Source: Loigolactobacillus jiayinensis (GTDB lineage Bacteria > Bacillota > Bacilli > Lactobacillales > Lactobacillaceae). From it: 51,059 nt of DNA. The position numbers were made by a program, and so were the translations under genes. This document shows, one piece after another, positions 21,596 to 29,763 of this stretch (position 1 is the stretch's first letter; every line of letters starts with the position of its first letter). Under the pieces are notes generated by a model that ran no database searches, was not told the origin of the DNA, and saw only the letters and a program-made list of their open reading frames with translations. Location: contig NZ_RHOF01000029.1 in NCBI RefSeq assembly GCF_003946445.1, positions 1 through 51,059 of the forward strand, read 5' to 3'.

Positions 21596-24500
21596 CTAAC
21601 GCAATGACTGACTAGTTTTATAACCTTGATCACGAGCTTGTTGCCGATATAATTGATCCTTGCTAAAAGCAGATTGCTGAATAGCCTTGACTTGTGCCAC
21701 ATTGACACCCAGTAATTGTGATAATGAGTTGTTAAGGCTAGTTAAGCCAGCGATAACAGCTTGCAATTGTTTAGTGCTGCCGTCAGAAGAGCTAGTGACC
21801 ACATTATTAGCACCGTCTTGGCCCTTGAAATAGTCAAGAGACTGCTGCATTACTTGATAAGCGCGGGATCGTTTAGACAAATCAAGGGGTACAACTGCTT
21901 CTGGCATGTTGCCCTCGGCCATTTCAACCATTTGGTGTTGTCCAACAATTCCACCATTTGCCATCCGCTTATGACCAGTTGGACCCCAGCCTCCAGATAC
22001 GCTTATATCTGCCAGCCAGTTAGAATCATTAAACATCGCTAAAAGCTGAGTATAACCGCTTTTTAAAACTGCTTTAACACCTTTTGGAACCCAGGCGCTT
22101 AATGTTGGCTGTATATATTGCAATAACCCTTTAGAAGGTGTTCCTTTAGCCGCATTTGAATCAGTATTGTTTTGAATTGTCGCACTACCATTAGATTCTT
22201 GCGTGATTCGTTTTAAAATGGCGGCCATTCCGGCAGAAGTCAGGTTGACCTTCATCTTAGCGGCAGCTTTTTTAATCGTTGATTTCCAGCGGCTAACGCC
22301 ACTACCACTAGGATTGCTAGCTGAACCAAAATCACCAGATGCCTTAACCAGCTTGCTTAGAGCATTAGCAATTCCATCAATCGATTTATCAACCATTCCC
22401 TTTGACGCGCCCCGCTGCATGCTCCCAACACCAGAAATACTATTAATGTTAAAAGTTTTTGCAGCTAAATCTTCTAGTGTTTTTTTGGGGTTAGTGATTT
22501 TGCTTAAAGCATCACTAGCCGCGTCAGAAACATCGTCAAATACATCAGAAGCACCACTTTTAATTTTGCTTAAAAATTCAGCTATGCCAGTCGTTCCCTT
22601 GGCATAACCAGGTAGATTTCGTCCATAATTCCCTGCTAAAACTTTTTGGGTATCCTGAGCATTTAAAATCTGATCGCCAGGTCTAACATCGATAAATTCT
22701 GGGCCATGTGCACCAATTAAATCAACGGTTCCAGACCATGGCTGATATTTAAGTTCCACACCAGCTTCACCAACTAGCGCTCTGCTAGCTTTAGTAATTC
22801 CGCCACCAGTTGCATAGGCTCCAGATGTTGCCCGTGTATAGGCAAAACTAGAAGAACCAGCATCAATGGCTTTAACGCCGAAGGGCTTGGTCAATCCATT
22901 GAAGAAACTAGCGATAGATTTCCAAATACTATGAGTGCCTTCACCTTGCTTCTTGTTGGCTTCCATCGAACTATTTGCTTGGTTAGTAGCATGCTTTACG
23001 ACGCCTTTAGACTGACTTTCGGCCGCAGCGTTAACATCATCACGCTGTCTTTTTGATTTATCAACGGCATTGCTTCGCTGTTTTTCGGCCTTGTCAACCA
23101 CCTGTTTACGTTGATCTTCCGCATGTTGTTCAATCTTATTTGCTTGCTCTTCTGCGGACTTAATTGTTGAATCGCGTTGCTGTTCAGCTTTCTTTTTAAC
23201 ATCGGCACGCTGCTGTTCGGCCCACTTGCTATTACCTTTGTACTGATTATTAGCTGCAGAAACGGTGTCCTTATACTGTTTATTAGCAGCATTACGGACG
23301 TCACCCAATTGTCGCTCGGCAGCTTTAACTACTTTATCATGAGTATTATTAGCTGCAGAAACTCGCTTGTTATATTCCTGATTAGCAAGATTGACCGTCT
23401 GCTTATATTCCTTTTCAGCAGTGTTTACCGCGGTCTGTAACTGCTTATTACTCAGCTTCCCCTTATCAGCATTAAGCTTTTTAATAATTGCTTCTTGTTT
23501 ATTTGATGCCTGCTGAACTTTCCCATTTAAAGTGGTATAAAGCTTAGCTTCTTTAACTGTAGTCTGAGTAGAAAATTTTAATTTTTGCTGATCAAGTGCT
23601 TTAGACTTTTTGTTTTCATCAGTTTTAATTGCCGCTGCTTTTTTAGCCTGATCTTTTTGAACTTTTTCGGAATTGGCACCATATTTAGCGGTGTCTTTTA
23701 AGATTTGGTTATCCCATTTCTTTTTATCAGCAGCAATCTTTTTATTCCAAGTTGTCTCTAGCTTGGCTCTTGATTGAGCATAATATTTAGTGATGGCATT
23801 GCGATCGGCTTGCGATAACTTTTCAAGCTTTGAAGCCTGCTTACCTTCATCGCCAATTGCTTTCAATCGTTTCTGATATTCAGCTTTGGTTAAATCACCA
23901 TTTTTATAGAGCAAAGCAATATCTGCCTTGTCCTGCTTTTGCTTAGCTGAGTAATATTTTTTGGCTTCAGCCGTCAGCTGAGCGTAAGCTTTTTTAGAAC
24001 TTTCAGCTTCAACTTTAATTTTTGGTATTTTTGCTTGTTTAAAAGCCTTAGCTAATCCCTTAGCAATATTTTGTGCAGTTTTAGTGCTGCCTAATTGGTC
24101 ACCAATACTAGCGCCAATCATGACGCCGGTTGGCCCGCCGATAGCACCAATGGCACCGCCAATTACAGTACCAGCTGTTTTTCCAACAGCCTTGTATTTA
24201 TCCTGAGCTTTGCCTGAGCCGATAGCCTTAGCAATTGATGAGCCGGCGTCCCAAGCAGTAAGTGCTAGACCAGCTCCGTTGATCAAGCGCCCACCCAATG
24301 ATTTGCCTAATAAATTCCACTTACTGCCACTTTTAGTAACAGCCTTTTCGGCATCACCAGCTAATCCGGCACCATTGACAGCAGTACTACTAACTTCAGT
24401 TGCAGTGCTTTCAACTTTTCCAGCTGTGGAAGTGACATTTGTACCAGTACCACCAACTTCAGAAGCAGCCATTTTAGCCTTTGCGTTAGCTTCATAAGCG

Positions 24501-26569
24501 GCAGTCTGGGTTCCAACCAATTCAGTTTCAGCGGCTATCCGTTTAGTCTCACGAGATTGAATTGCACCAAGTTCAACAAGCGAACTCTTAAATTTCGCCA
24601 TCTTATTAATCGCCCAGATGGCACCCAGTGCGATGCCAATTCGTTCAATATCTTTATAATGTGTCGCTGCGAATACACCTATTTTTTCAATGTTACCTGC
24701 AACTTTACCGGCTTTCTCCGCAGTAGCTTCAATATCCTTGCGAAAGCCTTTTTCACCAAATAATTTAGTCAAACGATCTGCTGCATCAGTCATGTATGGA
24801 AGTAGTTTAGACCCAAACATAATCGTTAAATCAGACCATGCTTGCTTAAATCGCTTCTCAGACATTTGCGCTGTCTGACTATTTTTGTCTGCAAGTTGTT
24901 GAACGTAGCTGCCTTTATCTCCAGCTTTTTGAACTTTATCAGCCAGCTTGTCTAGTTCATCATTATTTTGGGCAAGAATGAGCCCAGCTTGTTGTCCAGT
25001 AGTTCCAAATAGACTCTGAAATACAGCGTTTTTCTCCCCTGTACCCAAATCTTTAGTTTTTGAATTGACCACGCCCATAACAGTAGATAAATCTTTTAAA
25101 TTACCGTTGGCATCTTCAATATCGGATTTTTTAATACCTAATTTATTGAGCATGTTGCTTTTACTGTCAATAGATTTAACGGAAGTGGTTAAACTGTTAA
25201 TAACTTTTCGTAACCCAGTACCGGCCTTATCAGCCTCTAAACCGTGATTGGATAAAATGCCTAAGGCCGCACTAGTCGTAGACAATTTAATCCCGGCACT
25301 ATGGCTTGAATCGCCAACATACTCCATACCTTTGCCCAAATCACTAAAACTAGTTGCTGTCATATCAGCTGAGTAAGCCAATTCATTGACCACAGATTTT
25401 GTGTTTTTAGTCATTTTAGCGGTGTTATTTGTCCGCATACCGAAAGCATCGACTGTTTGACTTGCAACTTTGACAACATCACTAAAATCATCACCGCTGG
25501 CTACAGACGCCTGAAGCTCCGAACGCATTGCGCCCAGAGCTTCTTTTGATGTGTAACCACGTTTTACTAATTCTTGATATTGATCTGCAATTGATTTTTG
25601 AGATTTACCGTATTTAATTGAATATTTTTCGCCATCAGCTTGCATTTTTGAAACATTTTTTGTAGCCTCAGCAGCTTTTTCTCCGCCGGTTACAAGTAAA
25701 TTATTTGTCTGAGTATAACTGTTTTGTAGGGTCGACGCTTTTTTTGCACCAGATAGTGCCGCAGCACCAATTAGAGCAACACTACCAGCGGCAACAACAG
25801 CCCCACTTTTAATACTGCTTAAACTAGACTTCATTTTTGTACTCGCAAGCGAAACACTGTCACGTGCTTTTGCACCAGCTGTTGAAATTCCGCCAACTGA
25901 GTGATTAACTTTTTTTATCGCTGACTCATTTAATTTATATTTAGCAGTCAAATCACTAACACGGATAGATTGTTCTCTTGCGTCCGTGGAAGCTGCTCCA
26001 TACTTACTAGATAACTCTGACATACGAGCTTTCTCGGCGGTTAATTGGGCTTTCATACGTTCATGAACGCTGACTAACCCAGTAAGTTTTACTTTTTGAG
26101 CTTCATAATTTCGACCTTGAGCTTCTAAAACAGACACATTGCTTTTAACAGAGCGTTCTTCTAACTCGGTTGCTTCTTTTAATTTCAGCACACCAGAACG
26201 CTGCAGATCTAATGACTTTGTTGCCCGCTCTTGCTGAGCCTGCAAATTAGAGATTGACCGTTTAGCAGATTCGATCTGGTTTTCATATTTAATATATGAT
26301 TGCCGACCTTTTTCAGTTGATTGATCTAGCCCATTTTGCTTTTCACGCAATTTATCAATGACTAAGTTTTGTGCATCAATTGCCTTACCCGCATCTTTAA
26401 CCTTTTGGGCATAGGCGGCCATCACACCTTCGCCAGATTTAACTTCAGTAAAGTTAGACTGCATTGCTGATTTTAAAAGTTTGGCTTCGTCACGCAAAGT
26501 TTTCAATGAGCGAGCCATGCCACCGTCATCTAAATCAATCGCAAATTGATAGCCCTGAATTTTTTCCAT
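21596..26569 (-). CDS. tmp: Tape measure protein with lytic transglycosylase domain
   Basis: It sets tail length and is ejected with DNA. It has 1657 aa: long coiled coils (about 20-230), a TP901-type tape measure core with hydrophobic segments (about 255-290 and 630-860), a highly charged helical region with repeated heptad-like Gln/Lys/Glu units (about 900-1190), and near the C-terminus (about 1420-1535) an SLT-type fold with TQESNGSA containing the likely catalytic Glu and SKGLLQYI. This domain would open the peptidoglycan during DNA entry. GGGGG-rich ribosome site before ATG. Confidence 0.93.
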   Translation of the reverse strand: MEKIQGYQFAIDLDDGGMARSLKTLRDEAKLLKSAMQSNFTEVKSGEGVMAAYAQKVKDAGKAIDAQNLVIDKLREKQNGLDQSTEKGRQSYIKYENQIESAKRSISNLQAQQERATKSLDLQRSGVLKLKEATELEERSVKSNVSVLEAQGRNYEAQKVKLTGLVSVHERMKAQLTAEKARMSELSSKYGAASTDAREQSIRVSDLTAKYKLNESAIKKVNHSVGGISTAGAKARDSVSLASTKMKSSLSSIKSGAVVAAGSVALIGAAALSGAKKASTLQNSYTQTNNLLVTGGEKAAEATKNVSKMQADGEKYSIKYGKSQKSIADQYQELVKRGYTSKEALGAMRSELQASVASGDDFSDVVKVASQTVDAFGMRTNNTAKMTKNTKSVVNELAYSADMTATSFSDLGKGMEYVGDSSHSAGIKLSTTSAALGILSNHGLEADKAGTGLRKVINSLTTSVKSIDSKSNMLNKLGIKKSDIEDANGNLKDLSTVMGVVNSKTKDLGTGEKNAVFQSLFGTTGQQAGLILAQNNDELDKLADKVQKAGDKGSYVQQLADKNSQTAQMSEKRFKQAWSDLTIMFGSKLLPYMTDAADRLTKLFGEKGFRKDIEATAEKAGKVAGNIEKIGVFAATHYKDIERIGIALGAIWAINKMAKFKSSLVELGAIQSRETKRIAAETELVGTQTAAYEANAKAKMAASEVGGTGTNVTSTAGKVESTATEVSSTAVNGAGLAGDAEKAVTKSGSKWNLLGKSLGGRLINGAGLALTAWDAGSSIAKAIGSGKAQDKYKAVGKTAGTVIGGAIGAIGGPTGVMIGASIGDQLGSTKTAQNIAKGLAKAFKQAKIPKIKVEAESSKKAYAQLTAEAKKYYSAKQKQDKADIALLYKNGDLTKAEYQKRLKAIGDEGKQASKLEKLSQADRNAITKYYAQSRAKLETTWNKKIAADKKKWDNQILKDTAKYGANSEKVQKDQAKKAAAIKTDENKKSKALDQQKLKFSTQTTVKEAKLYTTLNGKVQQASNKQEAIIKKLNADKGKLSNKQLQTAVNTAEKEYKQTVNLANQEYNKRVSAANNTHDKVVKAAERQLGDVRNAANKQYKDTVSAANNQYKGNSKWAEQQRADVKKKAEQQRDSTIKSAEEQANKIEQHAEDQRKQVVDKAEKQRSNAVDKSKRQRDDVNAAAESQSKGVVKHATNQANSSMEANKKQGEGTHSIWKSIASFFNGLTKPFGVKAIDAGSSSFAYTRATSGAYATGGGITKASRALVGEAGVELKYQPWSGTVDLIGAHGPEFIDVRPGDQILNAQDTQKVLAGNYGRNLPGYAKGTTGIAEFLSKIKSGASDVFDDVSDAASDALSKITNPKKTLEDLAAKTFNINSISGVGSMQRGASKGMVDKSIDGIANALSKLVKASGDFGSASNPSGSGVSRWKSTIKKAAAKMKVNLTSAGMAAILKRITQESNGSATIQNNTDSNAAKGTPSKGLLQYIQPTLSAWVPKGVKAVLKSGYTQLLAMFNDSNWLADISVSGGWGPTGHKRMANGGIVGQHQMVEMAEGNMPEAVVPLDLSKRSRAYQVMQQSLDYFKGQDGANNVVTSSSDGSTKQLQAVIAGLTSLNNSLSQLLGVNVAQVKAIQQSAFSKDQLYRQQARDQGYKTSQSLR

Positions 26570-26584
26570 TTAATTTCCCCCTTT

Positions 26585-27165
26585 CTAAATTAATCCCGCT
26601 TGCCTAGCCACCTCGAACGGGTCCTGAATACGGTCTTTACGTGATTTTGCGTTCAATGCGTCCTGCATATCACTGTATGAGCTATCATAAAATTGTTGTG
26701 GCAAAATACCCTGTTCTAAAAAATTCTGTGCCATATAATCAATGTCTTCCACAAAATTGTTAAGTTGCCATGCTAATCTTCTTCTGGCAATTTTGGGTCT
26801 GTTTCTGCCTCTGATTCCGTTTCGTCGTCATCATCTAAAGACGGCAATTTGATACCTAAAAACTTAGTCAAAAAATCATTAAAAATAGCATACTGATCAC
26901 TGTATGATTGGTCCGCTAAATTGGCTTTTTCTTTTGCTGTTAGATCTGCAATATCAGCAATTTTGTTAGCAATTTCTTCCGTCATCATTGGTTGATTCCC
27001 AACTAGTTCTGCAATGTCGTCATCATCATCACCTGTACTAAATTTACTGATCAATGTTTGGTAATGTTTAGCAGTTTTTTTTACATTTTTTGAAGAATCA
27101 ATAATCTTAAAACTCTTATCTGGGATCCCAATTATTTCACCATTAAATTCAACGAACTTAGCCAT
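26585..27165 (-). CDS. Tail assembly chaperone G-T made by -1 frameshift
   Basis: The 130-aa G protein (26773-27165) ends shortly after a CCCAAAA heptamer (26791-26797) read C-CCA-AAA. A -1 slip there continues 70 more codons to the TAG at 26585, giving about 192 aa with the T part (KIARRRLAWQLNNF, then ILPQQFYDSSYSDMQ). G and GT coat the tape measure protein during tail assembly. G has an acidic C-terminus (DDDDETESEAETD). This arrangement is conserved among long-tailed phages. Confidence 0.85.
26773..27165 (-). CDS. Tail assembly chaperone G (unshifted product)
   Basis: The main, unshifted product is 130 aa, ending PKLPEED. It precedes the tape measure gene and follows the major tail protein, the standard place of gpG. 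The AAAGGGTG ribosome site is 8 nt before ATG. The last six codons after the slippery site are absent from the GT product. Confidence 0.85.
   Translation of the reverse strand: MAKFVEFNGEIIGIPDKSFKIIDSSKNVKKTAKHYQTLISKFSTGDDDDDIAELVGNQPMMTEEIANKIADIADLTAKEKANLADQSYSDQYAIFNDFLTKFLGIKLPSLDDDDETESEAETDPKLPEED
26791..26797 (-). other. Programmed -1 frameshift site CCCAAAA
   Basis: The minus-strand heptamer CCCAAAA fits X-XXY-YYZ in the zero frame (GAC CCA AAA TTG). The -1 frame is open to 26585 and encodes a basic start then a typical T domain. I did not find an obvious stable hairpin just downstream. Confidence 0.8.
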
Positions 27166-27235
27166 TTAAAAGCACCCTTTCAGCAGCCGCCCCGTCAGGT
27201 ATTGTTAATTTCTTTGGCGACTTTAATTCAATTTT

Positions 27236-27916
27236 TTAAGCGTGGGTTGAAGTTGTATCACCACTACCAGTTGGAGTAGTTGTGCCAGTGGCACCAGTGT
27301 TATCAGCAGTAACATAAGTTTGACCAGGAAATACTTCATCGAACATTGCTTTTTTATCAAATTTAGGGTCATCTGAGTGGAAGACTGCATACGGTTTACC
27401 GCTAAATGGTGCATAATTAAGCGCCGTAAATGTTAAATTATCATCTTCACGCGTTTCAGCAGTATCAGTATTTGTTTGGACGTTCTGTGCAGTTTCATTA
27501 AAAACTCCACGACCAAAACAAAAATAAATTGGCTTATACGTAATTGGCGATTGAGATTCTACAATTAACCCACATTCAACGGGCGTATCAGCATCAATAT
27601 AGCCGCCTTTTCCATTTGAAACTCGACCTAGAATTTTTTCTTTGACCAAGTAATTAATTAAATTAGAATCGACTGCTACAGAAGGTGCTGATGGTGGATT
27701 AGACACGTCTACCACCTCATTGTTACCCGTGATCTTTGTCGGTGTACCAGACAAGCCAGTGATGTTAGCAGACTTTGTACCTAAATTTCCTTTTGATTTA
27801 TCTGTATCAAGGGCATAAACACCAGTGGCACTAAGGCCTTGATCCACATCCAATACAGCTGAACCATCAGCTGCTTTTAATCCGGTATATAACATTTTTA
27901 AACCAATTGCTGCCAT
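27236..27916 (-). CDS. Major tail protein
   Basis: The 226-aa tube subunit resembles the phi13-type major tail protein: N-terminal IGLKMLYTG, a β-rich core (PVECGLIVESQSPITYKPIYF), the ALNYAPFSGKPYAVF segment and a flexible Thr/Gly-rich C-terminus. The place before the tail chaperone genes fits. ATG start. The 70 bases between its stop and gpG hold no gene or terminator that I can support. Confidence 0.85.
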   Translation of the reverse strand: MAAIGLKMLYTGLKAADGSAVLDVDQGLSATGVYALDTDKSKGNLGTKSANITGLSGTPTKITGNNEVVDVSNPPSAPSVAVDSNLINYLVKEKILGRVSNGKGGYIDADTPVECGLIVESQSPITYKPIYFCFGRGVFNETAQNVQTNTDTAETREDDNLTFTALNYAPFSGKPYAVFHSDDPKFDKKAMFDEVFPGQTYVTADNTGATGTTTPTGSGDTTSTHA

Positions 27917-27917
27917 G

Positions 27918-28298
27918 TTAAATTTCCTCCTTTGTGTAAATAAACTTCAGTGTATTTTCAATATTTTGTGTGTCCGGCGTAAGTACGTGACCGACGTCAC
28001 TGTTGCAGTACAAGCCGTGATTTAATAACCGCCACTTTACCGCAGTTTCGATTGCTTCCATGTCCCCCTGATAATCTTTGGGATAATAAAACTCAATCTG
28101 TGCTTGCTTTTTAGTGCTGATCGGTTGACCGTTGCCGTAGTTTTGACTGTAATCAGGCAATTCTGTAATCAGCAAAATTGGATCGTCGGTGTTAGAATCG
28201 TTGCCAATAGAAAAAGCGTGGATATGCTCCACACTTAATTTTGGTAATTGTTTAATTTCGCTAACTAAAATACTTTTGACATAGCTTGCTGAAGTCAT
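27918..28298 (-). CDS. Tail terminator-like protein (DUF806 type)
   Basis: A 126-aa protein with an early SASYVKSILVSEI helix and β-rich middle (ILLITELPDYSQNYGNG, AQIEFYYPKDY). The layout matches the DUF806/tail-completion proteins that cap the tail tube. It overlaps the upstream HK97-gp10-like gene by 4 nt and ends just before the major tail protein. Function inferred by gene order. Confidence 0.75.
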   Translation of the reverse strand: MTSASYVKSILVSEIKQLPKLSVEHIHAFSIGNDSNTDDPILLITELPDYSQNYGNGQPISTKKQAQIEFYYPKDYQGDMEAIETAVKWRLLNHGLYCNSDVGHVLTPDTQNIENTLKFIYTKEEI

Positions 28299-28732
28299 TT
28301 GCCACCACCAGCCTTTTTAGCTAGTTCAGCTTTTAATGCTGCAGCCACAGCCGCTTGCACTTTGCCTTTGGCCTCACGCTGAGTGGCTTCCCAAAAATGA
28401 GCACCAGAAACACGCGGATAGGTTTTACCGGCTTTATCTTTAGGCGTCCAGCCATCATTTTGAAAGCGACCGATATAGCCTTTATTTTCATCAGCGGTAA
28501 AGCCGACAACTACCGCGCCATTTTCTTTTTCATCTTTAACAAGTGAATCACGCAAATGGCGTTTTTCACCTTTACGCAAGTGATCGCTTTCCGGAATTTT
28601 GGGCTTCATCGTTTGGATAAAAATTTCAGCACCGGCAAGGTTAGCTGCTAGTTTTTCAGCTGGTCCAATTCCTTTAGCTAAATTATCTAAAATCATATCA
28701 AAGCTTTCTTCATTGCCGATTTTGCTAGCCAT
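28295..28732 (-). CDS. HK97 gp10-like head-tail joining protein
   Basis: A 145-aa protein of the HK97-gp10 group: helical N-terminus (SFDMILDNLAKGIGPAEKLAANLAGAEIF begins it), the HLRDSLV segment, the β-hairpin GAVVVGFTADENKGYIGRF and the HFWEATQ helix. It links head and tail in siphoviruses. GGGAGGTAA site before ATG; overlapping neighbours on both sides show coupled translation. Confidence 0.82.
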   Translation of the reverse strand: MASKIGNEESFDMILDNLAKGIGPAEKLAANLAGAEIFIQTMKPKIPESDHLRKGEKRHLRDSLVKDEKENGAVVVGFTADENKGYIGRFQNDGWTPKDKAGKTYPRVSGAHFWEATQREAKGKVQAAVAAALKAELAKKAGGGK

Positions 28733-29084
28733 GATTTACCTCCCATTTATGACAAGTGATCAAGTCGTAACCGTCTGGTGGCAGACCATCATCAAAATTA
28801 ACATTGTCAATCTGATAAACTTGCTTGCCATCTTTTCTCAGTAACATGCCTTCTTCAACTTCCAAATTGTGGCGGATAAAGAATACAGCCACATTTTTAG
28901 CGGCCATACCGGCTAAACTGAGTGACTGCTCCAGTGACAGTGTCCATTGCCCTGCCCACAGTGTAAATTGTGGGACAAAGCCTTGAATAGGCTCACCCGT
29001 ATTTTGATTAATGACATCAGTTGCAGATTCTGTGCCGAATTCTAATCGCAAACACATTCGCGATGGATTAATTGCCTTGGTCAT
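28725..29084 (-). CDS. Head-tail adaptor (head closure) protein
   Basis: A 119-aa β-barrel-type head closure protein (MRLEFGTESAT-like start after MTKAINPSRM, with QFTLWAGQWTLSLEQSLSLAG and IRHNLEVEEGM). The frame opens at 29135 but the GTGAGGCG ribosome site and family start place translation at the ATG 29082-29084, overlapping the connector gene by 17 nt. Family assignment is by position and general pattern. Confidence 0.75.
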   Translation of the reverse strand: MTKAINPSRMCLRLEFGTESATDVINQNTGEPIQGFVPQFTLWAGQWTLSLEQSLSLAGMAAKNVAVFFIRHNLEVEEGMLLRKDGKQVYQIDNVNFDDGLPPDGYDLITCHKWEVNHG

Positions 29085-29421
29085 CGCTAGTCGCCTCACT
29101 TTTCTCTGCATAAAGCCCACGTAACTGGCCAACAATCGAATTGACTGTTAAGTCAACTGGCAACGCGGCAATGGCTGATAAGGACGCACGGTAGGTGTAA
29201 TAAGTGGATGCTAGTGCCAAAACCGCAGTATTAAATAAATCAACCACACTGGCATCTTCATAGAAACCATATAATTCTGTGCCGATCGCCGATTTAACAT
29301 AGCTTTGTGCGGCTGCTAAATAGCCTTTGAGCAAAGTGTCATCAGCGGTGCTGTCAATTCTTAGCGATAATTTTAAATTATCTAAAGTGAGCATGGCTGC
29401 CGAATCATTATTTGTTGCCAT
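29068..29421 (-). CDS. Head-tail connector protein (gp6-like)
   Basis: A 117-aa helical adaptor. It begins LTLDNLKLSLRIDSTADDTLLKGYLAAAQSYVKSAIG-like (residues 11 onward), the typical pattern of phage QLRG/gp6-like DNA packaging proteins, and has the QLRGLY motif near the end. It binds the portal ring. AGGTGGTGATTTAA site before ATG. Lies between the capsid and head closure genes as expected. Confidence 0.85.
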   Translation of the reverse strand: MATNNDSAAMLTLDNLKLSLRIDSTADDTLLKGYLAAAQSYVKSAIGTELYGFYEDASVVDLFNTAVLALASTYYTYRASLSAIAALPVDLTVNSIVGQLRGLYAEKSEATSDDQGN

Positions 29422-29433
29422 TTAAATCACCAC

Positions 29434-29763
29434 CTAGCTTGCTGCTGTAATAGTTACAGCAACCGAAGCCTTGAAAGTGCCACTAGTAAATGTGACAGTT
29501 ACAGAACCAGCTGCAATGCCAGTGATATCAAAACCACCAGCGCTATTAACTTTAACAGTAGCAATCTTGTCATCACTAGATGCCGCTGTAGTTGCTGAAA
29601 CAATTGCTGTAGCATTATCGGCGTCAGCTGGATCAGCTGTAACCGTCACGGTCTTAATTGCGCCAACTGCTTCACTTAACGTTTTCTGACTGGCTAATAA
29701 ACCAGTTACTGGATTGCTGGCTGATGTTGACGTGCCATCGTCACTTCCAGACGGCGCTGCTAT
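29434..29763 (-). CDS. Ig-like (Big_2) C-terminal extension of the capsid protein, -1 frame
   Basis: This frame has no start codon with a ribosome site but is open from the last capsid codon to a TAG at 29434. It is -1 relative to the capsid gene. It encodes a Ser/Thr/Asp linker and then a bacterial Ig-like domain (TVTADPADADNATAIV, SVTVTFTSGTFKASVAVTI). A slip on A-AAA just before the capsid TAG would add 109 residues, so some capsid subunits carry an external Ig domain. Such decorated capsids are known in other Gram-positive phages. Confidence 0.72.
   Translation of the reverse strand: MAAPSGSDDGTSTSASNPVTGLLASQKTLSEAVGAIKTVTVTADPADADNATAIVSATTAASSDDKIATVKVNSAGGFDITGIAAGSVTVTFTSGTFKASVAVTITAAS

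Noticed and set aside
27166-27235. Open frame directly after the major tail protein TAA as a read-through extension
   Set aside because: Only about 24 codons, no slippery site, no domain and no start; nothing supports read-through.
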